Part shown: one piece after another, positions 9,064-17,236 of the stretch | Position numbering within the stretch: the stretch's first letter is position 1 | Layout: each line of letters begins with the position of its first letter | DNA from: Pseudomonas sp. ADAK13 | GTDB lineage: Bacteria; Pseudomonadota; Gammaproteobacteria; Pseudomonadales; Pseudomonadaceae | Reading direction: 5' to 3' | NCBI RefSeq assembly: GCF_012935715.1 | Contig: NZ_CP052860.1 | Span: forward strand, 4,588,001 to 4,652,000 | DNA length: 64,000 nucleotides | The notes under the pieces: generated by a model | Databases searched by the model: none | Seen by the model: the letters and a program-made list of their open reading frames with translations, nothing else | Told to the model about the DNA's origin: nothing | Program-made: the position numbers and the translations under genes

Positions 9064-9431
9064 ATCGCCAGTCGGGTTTCACCTTGTTGGAGATGCTCGC
9101 CGCACTGACCCTTATGGCGATCTGCAGCACGGTGTTGCTGGTCGCATTCGGCCAGAGCGCGCGCGCGTTGTTGCAGGTGGCCCACAGCGACCGTCTGACC
9201 CATGCCGCGTTGAGCGTGATGGATCAGGAAGCGTCGGGCCCGCTGGCCAGCGGCACGCGCCAGGGACGTCTGGACGAGGGTATCGATTGGCAACTGAGCA
9301 TCGCCCAGCAGCCGACCGGTATCGGTCAGCCGCGCTTGTTTCGCCTCGACCTGACCGTCAGCGAGGCCCGGCGCCAGGCGCGGTTCAGCACCTTGAAGCT
9401 GCGCGCCGCCACCGACGGGGCCGGCCTGTGA
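9060..9431 (+). CDS. gspI: Minor pseudopilin GspI
   Basis: 123 aa beginning MNRQSGFTLLEMLAALTLMA: prepilin leader, G^F site, Glu+5. The start is the ATG overlapping the gspH stop (ATGA); the frame is open farther upstream inside gspH but lacks a leader there. Length and order match GspI, the minor pseudopilin that nucleates the tip complex with GspJ and GspK. Confidence 0.88.
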   Translation: MNRQSGFTLLEMLAALTLMAICSTVLLVAFGQSARALLQVAHSDRLTHAALSVMDQEASGPLASGTRQGRLDEGIDWQLSIAQQPTGIGQPRLFRLDLTVSEARRQARFSTLKLRAATDGAGL

Positions 9432-10048
9432 ATCAGCGTCAACAGGGCTTTACCTTATTGGAAATCCTGGTCGTGCTCGGCTTGCTGGGCGTGTTGCTGG
9501 TGCTGGTGGGCGGTGCATTGCTGGGCGCCAACCGCGCCGTGCTCAAGGCCCAGCGCTACACCGTCAGCCTGGATGAAATGCGCGCCGCCCAACAGTTTCT
9601 GCGCACGGCCATCAGCGAGGCGCTGCCACTGGACGTGACCGAGGACGACAGCCAGACCAACGGCTTTTTCGTCGGCTCTGCCCAGCGCCTGCAATTCGTC
9701 GCGACGTTGCCGGGCGTGCTCGGTGGCGGCATCCAGCGCTTCACCTTGCAGTTGGCGGAGCGCCAGTTGCAGGTGGCGTTCGCGCGGTTTGAGTCCAGCG
9801 CCCAGGTGAGTGTGCCGGCCACCCGCAGCGAGCCGCAGGTGTTGCTGAGGAACGTCGAGGCCCTGCAATTCAGCTATCGCGGCGTGTCGCCCAAGGGCCA
9901 GGCCACGGGCTGGATCAATGACTGGCCGTGGACCAAGCGCCTGCCGTACGCGGTGCGCATTGCGGCGCGGGTCAACGGGCCGGTGCCGTGGGTGACCCAG
10001 GTGGTCGCCCTGCGGCTGAATCTCTCCAGTGCGGGGGCAGGCGAATGA
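9428..10048 (+). CDS. gspJ: Minor pseudopilin GspJ
   Basis: 206 aa starting at GTG 9428 (GTGA overlap with gspI): MNQRQQGFTLLEILVVLGLL gives a prepilin leader with G^F and Glu+5. The C-terminal part contains the GspJ-type segment ALQFSYRG followed by W-I-N-D-W. The frame is open upstream to 9287 but that lies within gspI. Forms the tip trimer with GspI and GspK. Confidence 0.88.
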   Translation: MNQRQQGFTLLEILVVLGLLGVLLVLVGGALLGANRAVLKAQRYTVSLDEMRAAQQFLRTAISEALPLDVTEDDSQTNGFFVGSAQRLQFVATLPGVLGGGIQRFTLQLAERQLQVAFARFESSAQVSVPATRSEPQVLLRNVEALQFSYRGVSPKGQATGWINDWPWTKRLPYAVRIAARVNGPVPWVTQVVALRLNLSSAGAGE

Positions 10049-10767
10049 AGCACCAGCGCGGCGTTGCACTGCTGCTGGTGCTGTGGGTGCTGGCGTTGCT
10101 CAGCCTGCTGCTGGGCGGCCTGGCCGGTTGGGTGCAGTTGGAGACTCGCCAGGCCCTGTGGCATCGCCAGCACACCCAGGCGCTGCTGGCGGCGGAGGCG
10201 GGCGTGGCGTTGGCCCTGCAGGCGCTGGCCGATCCCTTGCAGCGTAAACAGTGGATTGCCGATGGCCGGGAAATGCCCCTGGTGTTTGATGACGCGCAGT
10301 TGCAGGTGAGCCTGCACAGCGAGCGCGGCAAGTTGTATTTGAACAGCGCCGAGCCCACCGATTTTGCCCGCCTGGCCCTGGCCTGCGGCGCCACCCAGGC
10401 CCAGGCCAACCGGCTGGCCAAGGACCTGGAGGCGCGGCGCAACGAAGGCCTGGCACCGTTTCGGGTGGTGGAGGAAGTGCGGCAATTGCCTGGCATGACC
10501 CAGGCGCTGTACAGCCGGCTCGCCCCGGAAATCAGCCTGTGGAGTGGCCTGGACCGGCCCGATCCCGCCTTCGCCAGCCCGTTGATGGGCCACGCCCTGG
10601 ATCTGCCCCGGCAGAGCGCGGTGGGCGCCGACCCCGGTGACGTGCTGGTGATCGACAGTCGCGCGCAACGCCCCGGCGGTTACCACGCCCGGTTACGCAC
10701 CACCGTGTTATTGAGCCCATCGGAGGGAAGCGCACAACCTTATCGGGTGCTGCGTTGGCAAGAATGA
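10045..10767 (+). CDS. gspK: Minor pseudopilin GspK
   Basis: 240 aa starting MKHQRGVALLLVLWVLALL: a prepilin leader with cleavage G^V and no Glu at +5, which is the GspK hallmark. AEAGVALALQAL follows, and the body has the GspK helical insert (NSAEPTDFARLALACG). ATGA overlap with gspJ sets the start. Shorter than many GspK proteins (about 300 aa), as in Hxc-type systems. Confidence 0.87.
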   Translation: MKHQRGVALLLVLWVLALLSLLLGGLAGWVQLETRQALWHRQHTQALLAAEAGVALALQALADPLQRKQWIADGREMPLVFDDAQLQVSLHSERGKLYLNSAEPTDFARLALACGATQAQANRLAKDLEARRNEGLAPFRVVEEVRQLPGMTQALYSRLAPEISLWSGLDRPDPAFASPLMGHALDLPRQSAVGADPGDVLVIDSRAQRPGGYHARLRTTVLLSPSEGSAQPYRVLRWQE

Positions 10768-11801
10768 ATCCAGACCTTTCAGCGCCCGTGGCGCGCCTTC
10801 AACAGCTGGCAGCACCGCTCACCCGGCGCTGGCACGGCAGTTTGCTGCAATTGGGCTGGCGGCTGTGGCTCAAGGAGCTGCGTGGCTGCCTGCCGGCGTG
10901 GCTGTCGCTCCACGACATTCCCGAGCACCGCTACCACTGGCCCTTGACCGAGCCGGTGGCCAAGCCCCCCGGCGAAGTGCGCCAGGTGCTGGTGCTTGCG
11001 CCCTCGGCGGTACTGCTGCAAACCCTGCAGTTGCCCCTGGCGGCGGCGCGCAACCTGTCGACGGTGGTGGGTTACGAGCTGGACCGCTTTACCCCGTTCG
11101 AGGCCGGGCAGTTGTACTTCGTGGCCCGTCAGGAGCGGCGCACCGCCACGCACGTGCAGGTGACCCTGGTGGCGATCCTGCGAGAGCGTCTGGACCAGAT
11201 CCTGGTGGACTGCGCCGGCCTCGGCTTGCAGCCCCACGCGGTGGATGTGAACGCAATGGGCATCGATTTGCTGCCGGCTCCGCTCCGCCCCCGCCAGCGC
11301 CCGGCCGGGAAGGGCTTGCAACGCAGCTTGCCGTGGCTGTGCGGCGCGTTGCTGATTGCGGCGATGCTGCTGTGGCTCAACGACCGCCAGCGGGTGCTCG
11401 ACGTCATGCATGAGCAGGTGCAGCAGCAAAAAGCCCAGGTCGCGGAGGTCCAGCGCCTGCGCCAGCAATTGCTCAACACCCGTGGCGCCGCGCAGTACCT
11501 GATTCGCCGCAAGTCGGCACAACCGCCGCTGGCTGCACTGCTCAATGAACTGACCGCGTGCCTGCCCGCCGACACCTGGATCGACCAGTTGGACGTCAGC
11601 CACGGCGCCGACGTGTCCTTCTCCGGGCAGAGCGCCAAGGCGAGTGCCTTGATCACCCGGATCAAGGCCTGTCACAGCCTGGAAAACGCCCAGTTCGAAG
11701 GGGTGATCCAACCCGATGCGCAAACCGGCAAGGATCAGTTTTCCTTGAGCGCCCACTTGCACCAGGAGGCCGCCGATGCGCCGACCACTGACACCCCGTG
11801 A
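10764..11801 (+). CDS. gspL: Type II secretion assembly protein GspL (with PilN-like C-terminal half)
   Basis: 345 aa. The N-terminal cytoplasmic part (to about 190) has an actin-like/PilM-type fold region (VRQVLVLAPSAVLLQTLQLP, VVGYELDRFTPFEAGQLYF). One membrane segment follows (LPWLCGALLIAAMLLWL), then a coiled coil (HEQVQQQKAQVAEVQRLRQQ) and a PilN-like periplasmic ferredoxin-like domain. ATG 10764 overlaps the gspK stop; TTG 10755 is possible. Links GspE to the membrane platform. Confidence 0.85.
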   Translation: MNPDLSAPVARLQQLAAPLTRRWHGSLLQLGWRLWLKELRGCLPAWLSLHDIPEHRYHWPLTEPVAKPPGEVRQVLVLAPSAVLLQTLQLPLAAARNLSTVVGYELDRFTPFEAGQLYFVARQERRTATHVQVTLVAILRERLDQILVDCAGLGLQPHAVDVNAMGIDLLPAPLRPRQRPAGKGLQRSLPWLCGALLIAAMLLWLNDRQRVLDVMHEQVQQQKAQVAEVQRLRQQLLNTRGAAQYLIRRKSAQPPLAALLNELTACLPADTWIDQLDVSHGADVSFSGQSAKASALITRIKACHSLENAQFEGVIQPDAQTGKDQFSLSAHLHQEAADAPTTDTP

Positions 11802-12387
11802 ACGTCGCGGCGCGGCCTTGCTGCTGCTGGCGCTGGTGCTCGGCAGCGCTTACTGGCTGCTGATCGACAGCTGGTTCGCCGGGCCATTGCGTGCCATGGG
11901 CGAGCAAGCCGAACAGCTGCGCGAACAACAGCAACGCTACGCCGGCCTGCTGCACCAGGGCGCCGCCTTGCGCGAGCAACTGGAGCAAGCCCGCCAGGAC
12001 CCGGCCAGCAGCACCAGCCTGTTGCCCGGGGATGACCCCAGCGCCGTGGCGGCCGACCTGATGCAGCGCATCGCCGACCTGATCAGCAGCCGCGCCAGCC
12101 TCGGCGGCGGGTGCAGCCTGACCCAGCGCATGCCCATCACCCCGGAGCAGGACGACACCGAGCCCTATCGCCAGGTAAAAGTCAGCCTGACCCTCAACTG
12201 TGCCATCGAGCCCCTGACTGCGATCCTGCATGAGCTGGAGTACCAGCGGCCGTTCCTGTTCGTGGATGAGATGAGCATCCGTCGTGGGCCGAATGCGCCG
12301 GCCAGCGGTGGCGCCGGAAAGCTGGTGGTGCACCTGCTGGTGCGCGGCTATCTGCAACCGGCAAACGCCACGCAGGCCCGCCGATGA
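11776..12387 (+). CDS. gspM: Type II secretion protein GspM (GspMb/PilO type)
   Basis: 203 aa: short basic N-terminus, one membrane helix (GAALLLLALVLGSAYWLL), a coiled coil rich in Gln/Glu (about 45-80), then a PilO-like periplasmic domain (VSLTLNCAIEPLTAILHELE, FLFVDEMSIRR). Overlaps the end of gspL by 26 bp. Pairs with GspL in the inner-membrane platform. Confidence 0.82.
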   Translation: MRRPLTPRERRGAALLLLALVLGSAYWLLIDSWFAGPLRAMGEQAEQLREQQQRYAGLLHQGAALREQLEQARQDPASSTSLLPGDDPSAVAADLMQRIADLISSRASLGGGCSLTQRMPITPEQDDTEPYRQVKVSLTLNCAIEPLTAILHELEYQRPFLFVDEMSIRRGPNAPASGGAGKLVVHLLVRGYLQPANATQARR

Positions 12388-12908
12388 TCAATGCATTGCG
12401 CCCCCTGGAGTGGGGCTTGCTCGGTGTGGCGGGGCTGCTGGGCCTGCTGATGGTGGGCATCCTGAGCAGCATCGGCGATGCGCCGCAGTGGCTGGATGAG
12501 CCCGCCGGTACAGCGCGCGCCAATGCCTCGGCCAAGGTGCTTGTCGCCCCGAGCGCGACCCTGGAAAGCCTCGCCGGCACCTGGCAGGCGCCGCTGTTCA
12601 GCCCCGACCGCAGCCCCGATGCCGCCGTTGGCCAGGCCGAGATTTCCAGCCTGTCGAGCCTGAAGCTCAGCGGCGTGCTGCTGGATGGCGACCTGCGGGT
12701 TGCGCTGTTCACGCGAGCGGAAGGCCCGCCACTCAAAGTCCATCAGGGCCAGACCTTGCCCAATGGCTGGCGCCTGGAACACCTGACACCGTTGCACGCC
12801 CGTTTTGTGCTGGATGGACGCACGCAGCTCCTGAGCCTCAGTGTCCTGCGTTTGCCGCCGCCGTCCACCACGCCACCGATTTCCCTTCCTCACGAGCCCG
12901 CCCCTTGA
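12384..12908 (+). CDS. Type II secretion GspC/GspN-like inner-membrane protein (HxcP-like)
   Basis: 174 aa with one N-terminal membrane helix (GLLGVAGLLGLLMVGIL), a linker, and a small periplasmic domain (SSLKLSGVLLDGDLRVALF, VHQGQTLPNGWRLEHL) like the HR domain of GspC/PilP. It occupies the slot just before the secretin, where GspN or the clamp protein GspC is expected; no other GspC candidate is in the operon, so it probably couples the inner-membrane platform to the secretin. ATGA overlap with gspM. The exact family name (GspN, GspC, HxcP) is uncertain. Confidence 0.68.
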   Translation: MINALRPLEWGLLGVAGLLGLLMVGILSSIGDAPQWLDEPAGTARANASAKVLVAPSATLESLAGTWQAPLFSPDRSPDAAVGQAEISSLSSLKLSGVLLDGDLRVALFTRAEGPPLKVHQGQTLPNGWRLEHLTPLHARFVLDGRTQLLSLSVLRLPPPSTTPPISLPHEPAP

Positions 12909-15106
12909 TCGATACTTGCCCCGGCGCCTTGCGCACCACTGTGTTTTGCCTGGCCACCGCCGTCTCCCTGGGCGGCTGTGGGTCATTCCCCGATCGCCTC
13001 GACCCGGACGACGCCTTGCTCCACGAGGCGATGCAGGGCACTGGCTCGCAACGGCCGCCCGTGGACCCGATCAGCGAGCCGCCTGCTGCTGACAGTCGCC
13101 AATCCCAGAGGCCCACGCCGCCCCAGCGCCAGTTGATTCGCGGCAACCAGCAGTTTGTGCGCCAGCCCGCGCCGGCGCCGGCGGTCAAGGATGAGGCCAG
13201 TGGCGACATCGTGTTCAACTTCGCCGACCAGCCGATTGAAGCGGTGATCAACAGCGTGATGGGCGACCTGTTGCACGAGAACTACAGCATCGCCCAGGGC
13301 GTGAAGGGCAACGTGAGCTTTTCCACCTCAAAACCGGTGAACAAGCAGCAGGCGTTGTCGATCCTCGAAACCCTGCTGTCGTGGACCGATAACGCAATGA
13401 TCCGCCAGGGCCAGCGCTACGTGATCCTGCCGGCCAACCAGGCCGTGGCGGGCAAGCTGGTGCCGGAAATGAGCGTGTCCCAGCCTTCCAGCGGGCTCTC
13501 GGCGCGGCTGTTTCCGCTGCGCTATATCTCGGCCACGGAAATGCAGAAACTGCTCAAGCCGTTCGCCCGGGAAAACGCGTTCCTGCTGGTGGACCCGGCG
13601 CGCAATGTGCTGAGCCTGGCCGGCACGCCGGATGAGTTGGCCAACTACCAGGACACCATCGACACCTTCGACGTCGACTGGCTCAAAGGCATGTCGGTGG
13701 GGGTGTTCGGTTTGCAACGGGCCTCGGTGGCCGAGTTGATGCCCGAACTGCAGAAAATGTTCGGCCCCGACAGCGGCATGCCCCTGGCGGGCATGGTGCG
13801 GTTTTTGCCGATTGAGCGGACCAACTCGGTGGTGGCGATCTCGTCCCAGCCGCAGTACCTCAGCGAAGTCGGCGACTGGATTCACACCATCGACGAAGGC
13901 GGCGGCAACGAACCGCAGATGTACGTCTACGACGTGCGCAACATGAAGGCCACCGACCTCGCCAAGTACCTGCGGCAAATCTACGGCACCGGCGCGATCA
14001 AGGATGACACCCCGGCCAAGGTGGCGCCGGGGTTGCGCACCGCGACCTTGTCGTCACTCAACACCGGTGGCAGCACCCCGGGTGGTCTGGACAACAGCGG
14101 CAATAACCCGCCCGCCAGTGAGGCTGAAGCCCCGGCCCCGGCCGCCAGCGAAGACAGTGAAGGTGCGGAGCAGGGTGCTGCCAACAAAAGCCTCGACGCC
14201 GGCACCCGGATCACCGCGCAAAAAAGCAGTAACCAGTTGCTGGTGCGTACCCGCCCGGTGCAGTGGAAGGAGATCGAGTCGGCGATCAAGCGCCTCGACA
14301 ACCCGCCGCTGCAAGTGCAGATCGAGACGCGCATCCTCGAAGTCAAACTCACCGGCGAGCTGGACCTCGGGGTGCAATGGTACCTGGGGCGGCTGGCGGG
14401 CAATTCCACCAGCACCACGGTGGCCAACACCCCCGGCAGCCAGGGCGCGCTGGGCGGTGGCGGGGCGGGGTTGGGCGCCGATTCGCTGTTCTATTCCTTC
14501 GTCAGCTCCAACCTGCAAGTGGCCTTGCACGCCCTGGAAACCAATGGCCGCACCCAGGTGTTGTCAGCGCCGTCGCTGGTGGTGATGAACAACCAGCCGG
14601 CGCAGATCCAGGTGGGCGACAACATCCCCATCAGCCAGACCACGGTCAACACCGGCAACTCCGACACCACCTTGAGCAGCGTCGAATACGTGCAGACCGG
14701 GGTGATTCTGGACGTGGTGCCGCGCATCAACCCGGGCGGCCTGGTGTATATGGACATTCAGCAACAGGTCAGCGACGCCGAGAGCCCGACCACCAACAGC
14801 AGCGATACGCCCAACAACCCGCGGATCTCCACGCGCTCGGTGTCGACCCAGGTGGCGGTGCAAAGCGGCCAGACCGTGTTGCTCGGCGGGCTGATCAAGC
14901 AGGACAACGCCGAGAGTGTCAGCGCCGTGCCCTACCTGGGGAAAATCCCCGGGCTGCGCTGGTTGTTTGGCAACACCAGCAAATCAAAAGACCGCACCGA
15001 ATTGATCGTGCTGATCACGCCCCGGGTGATTACCAGCAGCGGCCAGTCGCGACAGGTGACGGATGACTACCGCCAGCAGATGCAGCTGTTGCGACCGGCC
15101 AACTAA
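12905..15106 (+). CDS. gspD: Type II secretion secretin GspD, lipoprotein type (HxcQ-like)
   Basis: 733-aa outer-membrane channel. The start is TTG overlapping the upstream stop (TTGA). The N-terminus FCLATAVSLGGCGS ends in a lipobox with Cys25 followed by Gly, so it should be lipidated and go to the outer membrane without a pilotin, as described for HxcQ of P. aeruginosa. N0/N1/N2 domains follow (IVFNFADQPIEAVINSVMGD; SVGVFGLQRASVAELMPEL; a Pro/Ala/Glu-rich insert near 380-420), then the secretin core with VQIETRILEVKL, the gate loop (SAPSLVVMNNQPAQIQVGD) and VLLGGLIKQ. Last gene of the operon, ending 7 bp from a convergent gene. Confidence 0.92.
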   Translation: MIDTCPGALRTTVFCLATAVSLGGCGSFPDRLDPDDALLHEAMQGTGSQRPPVDPISEPPAADSRQSQRPTPPQRQLIRGNQQFVRQPAPAPAVKDEASGDIVFNFADQPIEAVINSVMGDLLHENYSIAQGVKGNVSFSTSKPVNKQQALSILETLLSWTDNAMIRQGQRYVILPANQAVAGKLVPEMSVSQPSSGLSARLFPLRYISATEMQKLLKPFARENAFLLVDPARNVLSLAGTPDELANYQDTIDTFDVDWLKGMSVGVFGLQRASVAELMPELQKMFGPDSGMPLAGMVRFLPIERTNSVVAISSQPQYLSEVGDWIHTIDEGGGNEPQMYVYDVRNMKATDLAKYLRQIYGTGAIKDDTPAKVAPGLRTATLSSLNTGGSTPGGLDNSGNNPPASEAEAPAPAASEDSEGAEQGAANKSLDAGTRITAQKSSNQLLVRTRPVQWKEIESAIKRLDNPPLQVQIETRILEVKLTGELDLGVQWYLGRLAGNSTSTTVANTPGSQGALGGGGAGLGADSLFYSFVSSNLQVALHALETNGRTQVLSAPSLVVMNNQPAQIQVGDNIPISQTTVNTGNSDTTLSSVEYVQTGVILDVVPRINPGGLVYMDIQQQVSDAESPTTNSSDTPNNPRISTRSVSTQVAVQSGQTVLLGGLIKQDNAESVSAVPYLGKIPGLRWLFGNTSKSKDRTELIVLITPRVITSSGQSRQVTDDYRQQMQLLRPAN

Positions 15107-15113
15107 GGGTGGG

Positions 15114-15776
15114 TCAGCCCTTGCGTTGCAGGGTGTGATAGCCCAGCGCTGCCCGCGCTTCGCGCAACGATTTGCCTTCATCCAGCAGCGCCCGGATACG
15201 CGCTTCCACCGCTTCAATCGAGCGCGCGCAGGCCGCCACTTCATGGGCGCGCTCGCGGGGTACGATCACCACGCCGTTGGCGTCGGCGACCACGATGTCG
15301 CGGGCGCATACGCGGGCCTGGCCGATGGAAACCGGCTGGTTCACAGACGCCACTTCAACCCGGTCCTTGCCGGTGCGCATGAACCGGCCCTTGGTGAACA
15401 ACGGGTAGCCGTCGCCCAGCGCCTTGCTCACGTCGCGGCACACGCCATCGATCACGGTCGCGGCGATCCGTTGGCTGCCGGCGTACTGGGTCATGATGTC
15501 GCCCCACACGGTGCAGTCGGTGCGCCCGTCATTGTCGATCACCACCACATCGCCTTCGGCCACGTCATCGACAAAGTCGCCGACGGTGCCCGGCGGGGTG
15601 CTGGCGCTGACGTAGCGCACGGTGAAGGCCGGGCCGACCACCACCTGGCGATAGTTATCCAGGGGCATGATCCCCAGGCATTGGCCGGGCAGGCCGAGTT
15701 TGTCCAGGGCGTCGGACACGCCCGGGGTGTCCAGGCCTGCAAACAGGGCAACCAATTCTTGGTCTTGGGGCGACAT
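15114..15776 (-). CDS. RraA-family aldolase (4-hydroxy-4-methyl-2-oxoglutarate aldolase-like)
   Basis: 220 aa from MSPQDQELVALFAGLDT, with AAGGAG in the right place before ATG 15776. RraA/HMG-aldolase fold: DALDKLGLPG, GDFVDDVAEGDVVVIDNDG, VWGDIMTQYA, and the metal and substrate segment VIDGVCRD, whose Arg-Asp pair is catalytic in class II pyruvate aldolases of this family. Such enzymes cleave 4-hydroxy-4-methyl-2-oxoglutarate or 4-carboxy-4-hydroxy-2-oxoadipate to pyruvate plus a second oxo-acid; others in the family are decarboxylases or RNase E regulators. Last gene of the LysR-divergent operon MFS / aminotransferase / RraA. A second member lies at the operon's other end, so the two may have different substrates. 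Confidence 0.85.
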   Translation of the reverse strand: MSPQDQELVALFAGLDTPGVSDALDKLGLPGQCLGIMPLDNYRQVVVGPAFTVRYVSASTPPGTVGDFVDDVAEGDVVVIDNDGRTDCTVWGDIMTQYAGSQRIAATVIDGVCRDVSKALGDGYPLFTKGRFMRTGKDRVEVASVNQPVSIGQARVCARDIVVADANGVVIVPRERAHEVAACARSIEAVEARIRALLDEGKSLREARAALGYHTLQRKG

Positions 15777-15802
15777 GGGTAACTCCTTGTGGTGGTGACA
15801 AA

Positions 15803-17140
15803 TCAGTTCGGGTGGGGGGAGGCCGGGCGCGGCTCGGCGATGGTCAGCAAGATGATGAAGCTGATGAACGAGCCGATCGCCAGCCAGGCGAACACGTAGT
15901 TCCAGCCGTAGTTGTCCAGCAGCAGGCCGGTGATGAAGGGCGTTGCAGCGGCGCCGAGCTGGCCGATCATGTTCACGATGGCGTTGGAGATCGGGAAGGT
16001 CTTCTTGGTGGTCAGGCCCATCGGGTAGACCATGTAGGAGGAGAAGCCGAGGCTCAACACCACGCCGGTCAGCATCAGCAGCAAGCCATAGGGCAGGGGT
16101 TCGGCCGGTGAGTTGATCAGCAGGTACATCATCAACGAGGTACCGACCGCCGACAGCAGCATGCCCGGCTTGCGGCGCCCGCCCATCAGGCGGTCGGAGC
16201 ACCAGCCACCCAGCAGGTTGCCCAGCACCGCACCCACCCAGGGCGCTGCCGAGACCAGGCCCATGTTCATGATCGAGAACTGCTTGACCGTCATCAGGTA
16301 GGTCGGGATCCATGCCAGCAGCACGCTGGAGACGCCGAGCTGGAAGCAATAGCTGGTGGCGCAGCCCCAGACGTTCCAGGATTTGAACACCTCGCGGTTG
16401 GTTTCCAGGCGCTTTTCATCGCGGGTGCGAATCATCCGGTCGAGCTTTTCCACCCAGGCCGGGGTCTTGTGCACGCGGGCGGTCTGGGTGATTGCCGTGT
16501 CTTCGACGATGTACTGGAGTTCGGCTTGATTGACGAAGCGGCTGCGGGACGGGTGGTCGGCGACCATGAAGTACCAGACCACCGCCAGCACGATGCCGGG
16601 GATGGCAAAGAAGTAGAAAATCTCGCGCCAGCCCCACACCGAAATGATCACGGCACACAGCGGCGGCACGATCACCGGCCCGAACTTCACCGCCGAGAGA
16701 AAGATCCCCGACGCAGTGCCTTTTTCCCGCGCCGGAAACCAGTTGTTGATGGTGGTGGTCATGCTGATGGGCAACGGGCCTTCGGCGACGCCCAGCCCCA
16801 GGCGATAGAGTTTCAGCGCCAGCAGTGAGCTGGCGGTGCCCACCAGGCCGGTCAGCAACGAGGTCAGCACCATGGCCCCCGGGAGGATGCGGCTCACGCC
16901 AAAGCGGCCGAAGGCAAAGCCCGAAGGCAATTGCGCCAGGGCGTAAGCCAGCAGGAACAGGCTGACGAGACCGCCGGCCTGGGCGTTGCTCATTTCAAAT
17001 TCCTGGCGAATAAACGGCAGCGCCACGCCGAGGTTGGCCCGGTCGGCCGCGGCCACGGTGTAGATCAGGAAAATCAGCGCCGCGACCACCCAGCGGTATT
17101 GGCTGCGCACAGCGGGTTTTATGACTTCAGGCATAGACAT
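15803..17140 (-). CDS. MFS transporter, anion:cation symporter (ACS) family
   Basis: 445 aa with 12 predicted membrane segments, an Asp-Arg pair (AAADRANLGVALPFI) in TM1 and GVAEGPLPISMTTTINNWFP in the TM4-5 region, as in ACS-family carriers of hexuronates, tartrate and other carboxylates. A long cytoplasmic loop (about 200-250) separates the halves. Lies between the aminotransferase and an aldolase, so it probably imports the organic acid or amino acid degraded by these enzymes. A 10-bp-stem hairpin lies in the 96-bp gap upstream, which may tune its expression relative to the aminotransferase. Confidence 0.88.
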   Translation of the reverse strand: MSMPEVIKPAVRSQYRWVVAALIFLIYTVAAADRANLGVALPFIRQEFEMSNAQAGGLVSLFLLAYALAQLPSGFAFGRFGVSRILPGAMVLTSLLTGLVGTASSLLALKLYRLGLGVAEGPLPISMTTTINNWFPAREKGTASGIFLSAVKFGPVIVPPLCAVIISVWGWREIFYFFAIPGIVLAVVWYFMVADHPSRSRFVNQAELQYIVEDTAITQTARVHKTPAWVEKLDRMIRTRDEKRLETNREVFKSWNVWGCATSYCFQLGVSSVLLAWIPTYLMTVKQFSIMNMGLVSAAPWVGAVLGNLLGGWCSDRLMGGRRKPGMLLSAVGTSLMMYLLINSPAEPLPYGLLLMLTGVVLSLGFSSYMVYPMGLTTKKTFPISNAIVNMIGQLGAAATPFITGLLLDNYGWNYVFAWLAIGSFISFIILLTIAEPRPASPHPN

Positions 17141-17172
17141 GGGGCGGACCTTGTTGTTGTGAGTGTTGTCCT

Positions 17173-17202
17173 GTTCGGCCCTAATCTTATGAAGGGCCGA
17201 AC
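17173..17202. promoter_or_regulatory. Strong intercistronic hairpin (10-bp perfect stem)
   Basis: GTTCGGCCCT and AGGGCCGAAC form a perfect 10-bp stem around a 10-nt loop, in the gap between the aminotransferase stop and the MFS start. No U-run follows on either strand, so it is more likely an mRNA-processing or stability element, or a protein site, than an intrinsic terminator. Confidence 0.5.
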
Positions 17203-17236
17203 GCCACCATTAGCGATATTTATTTATGTGAATTCA

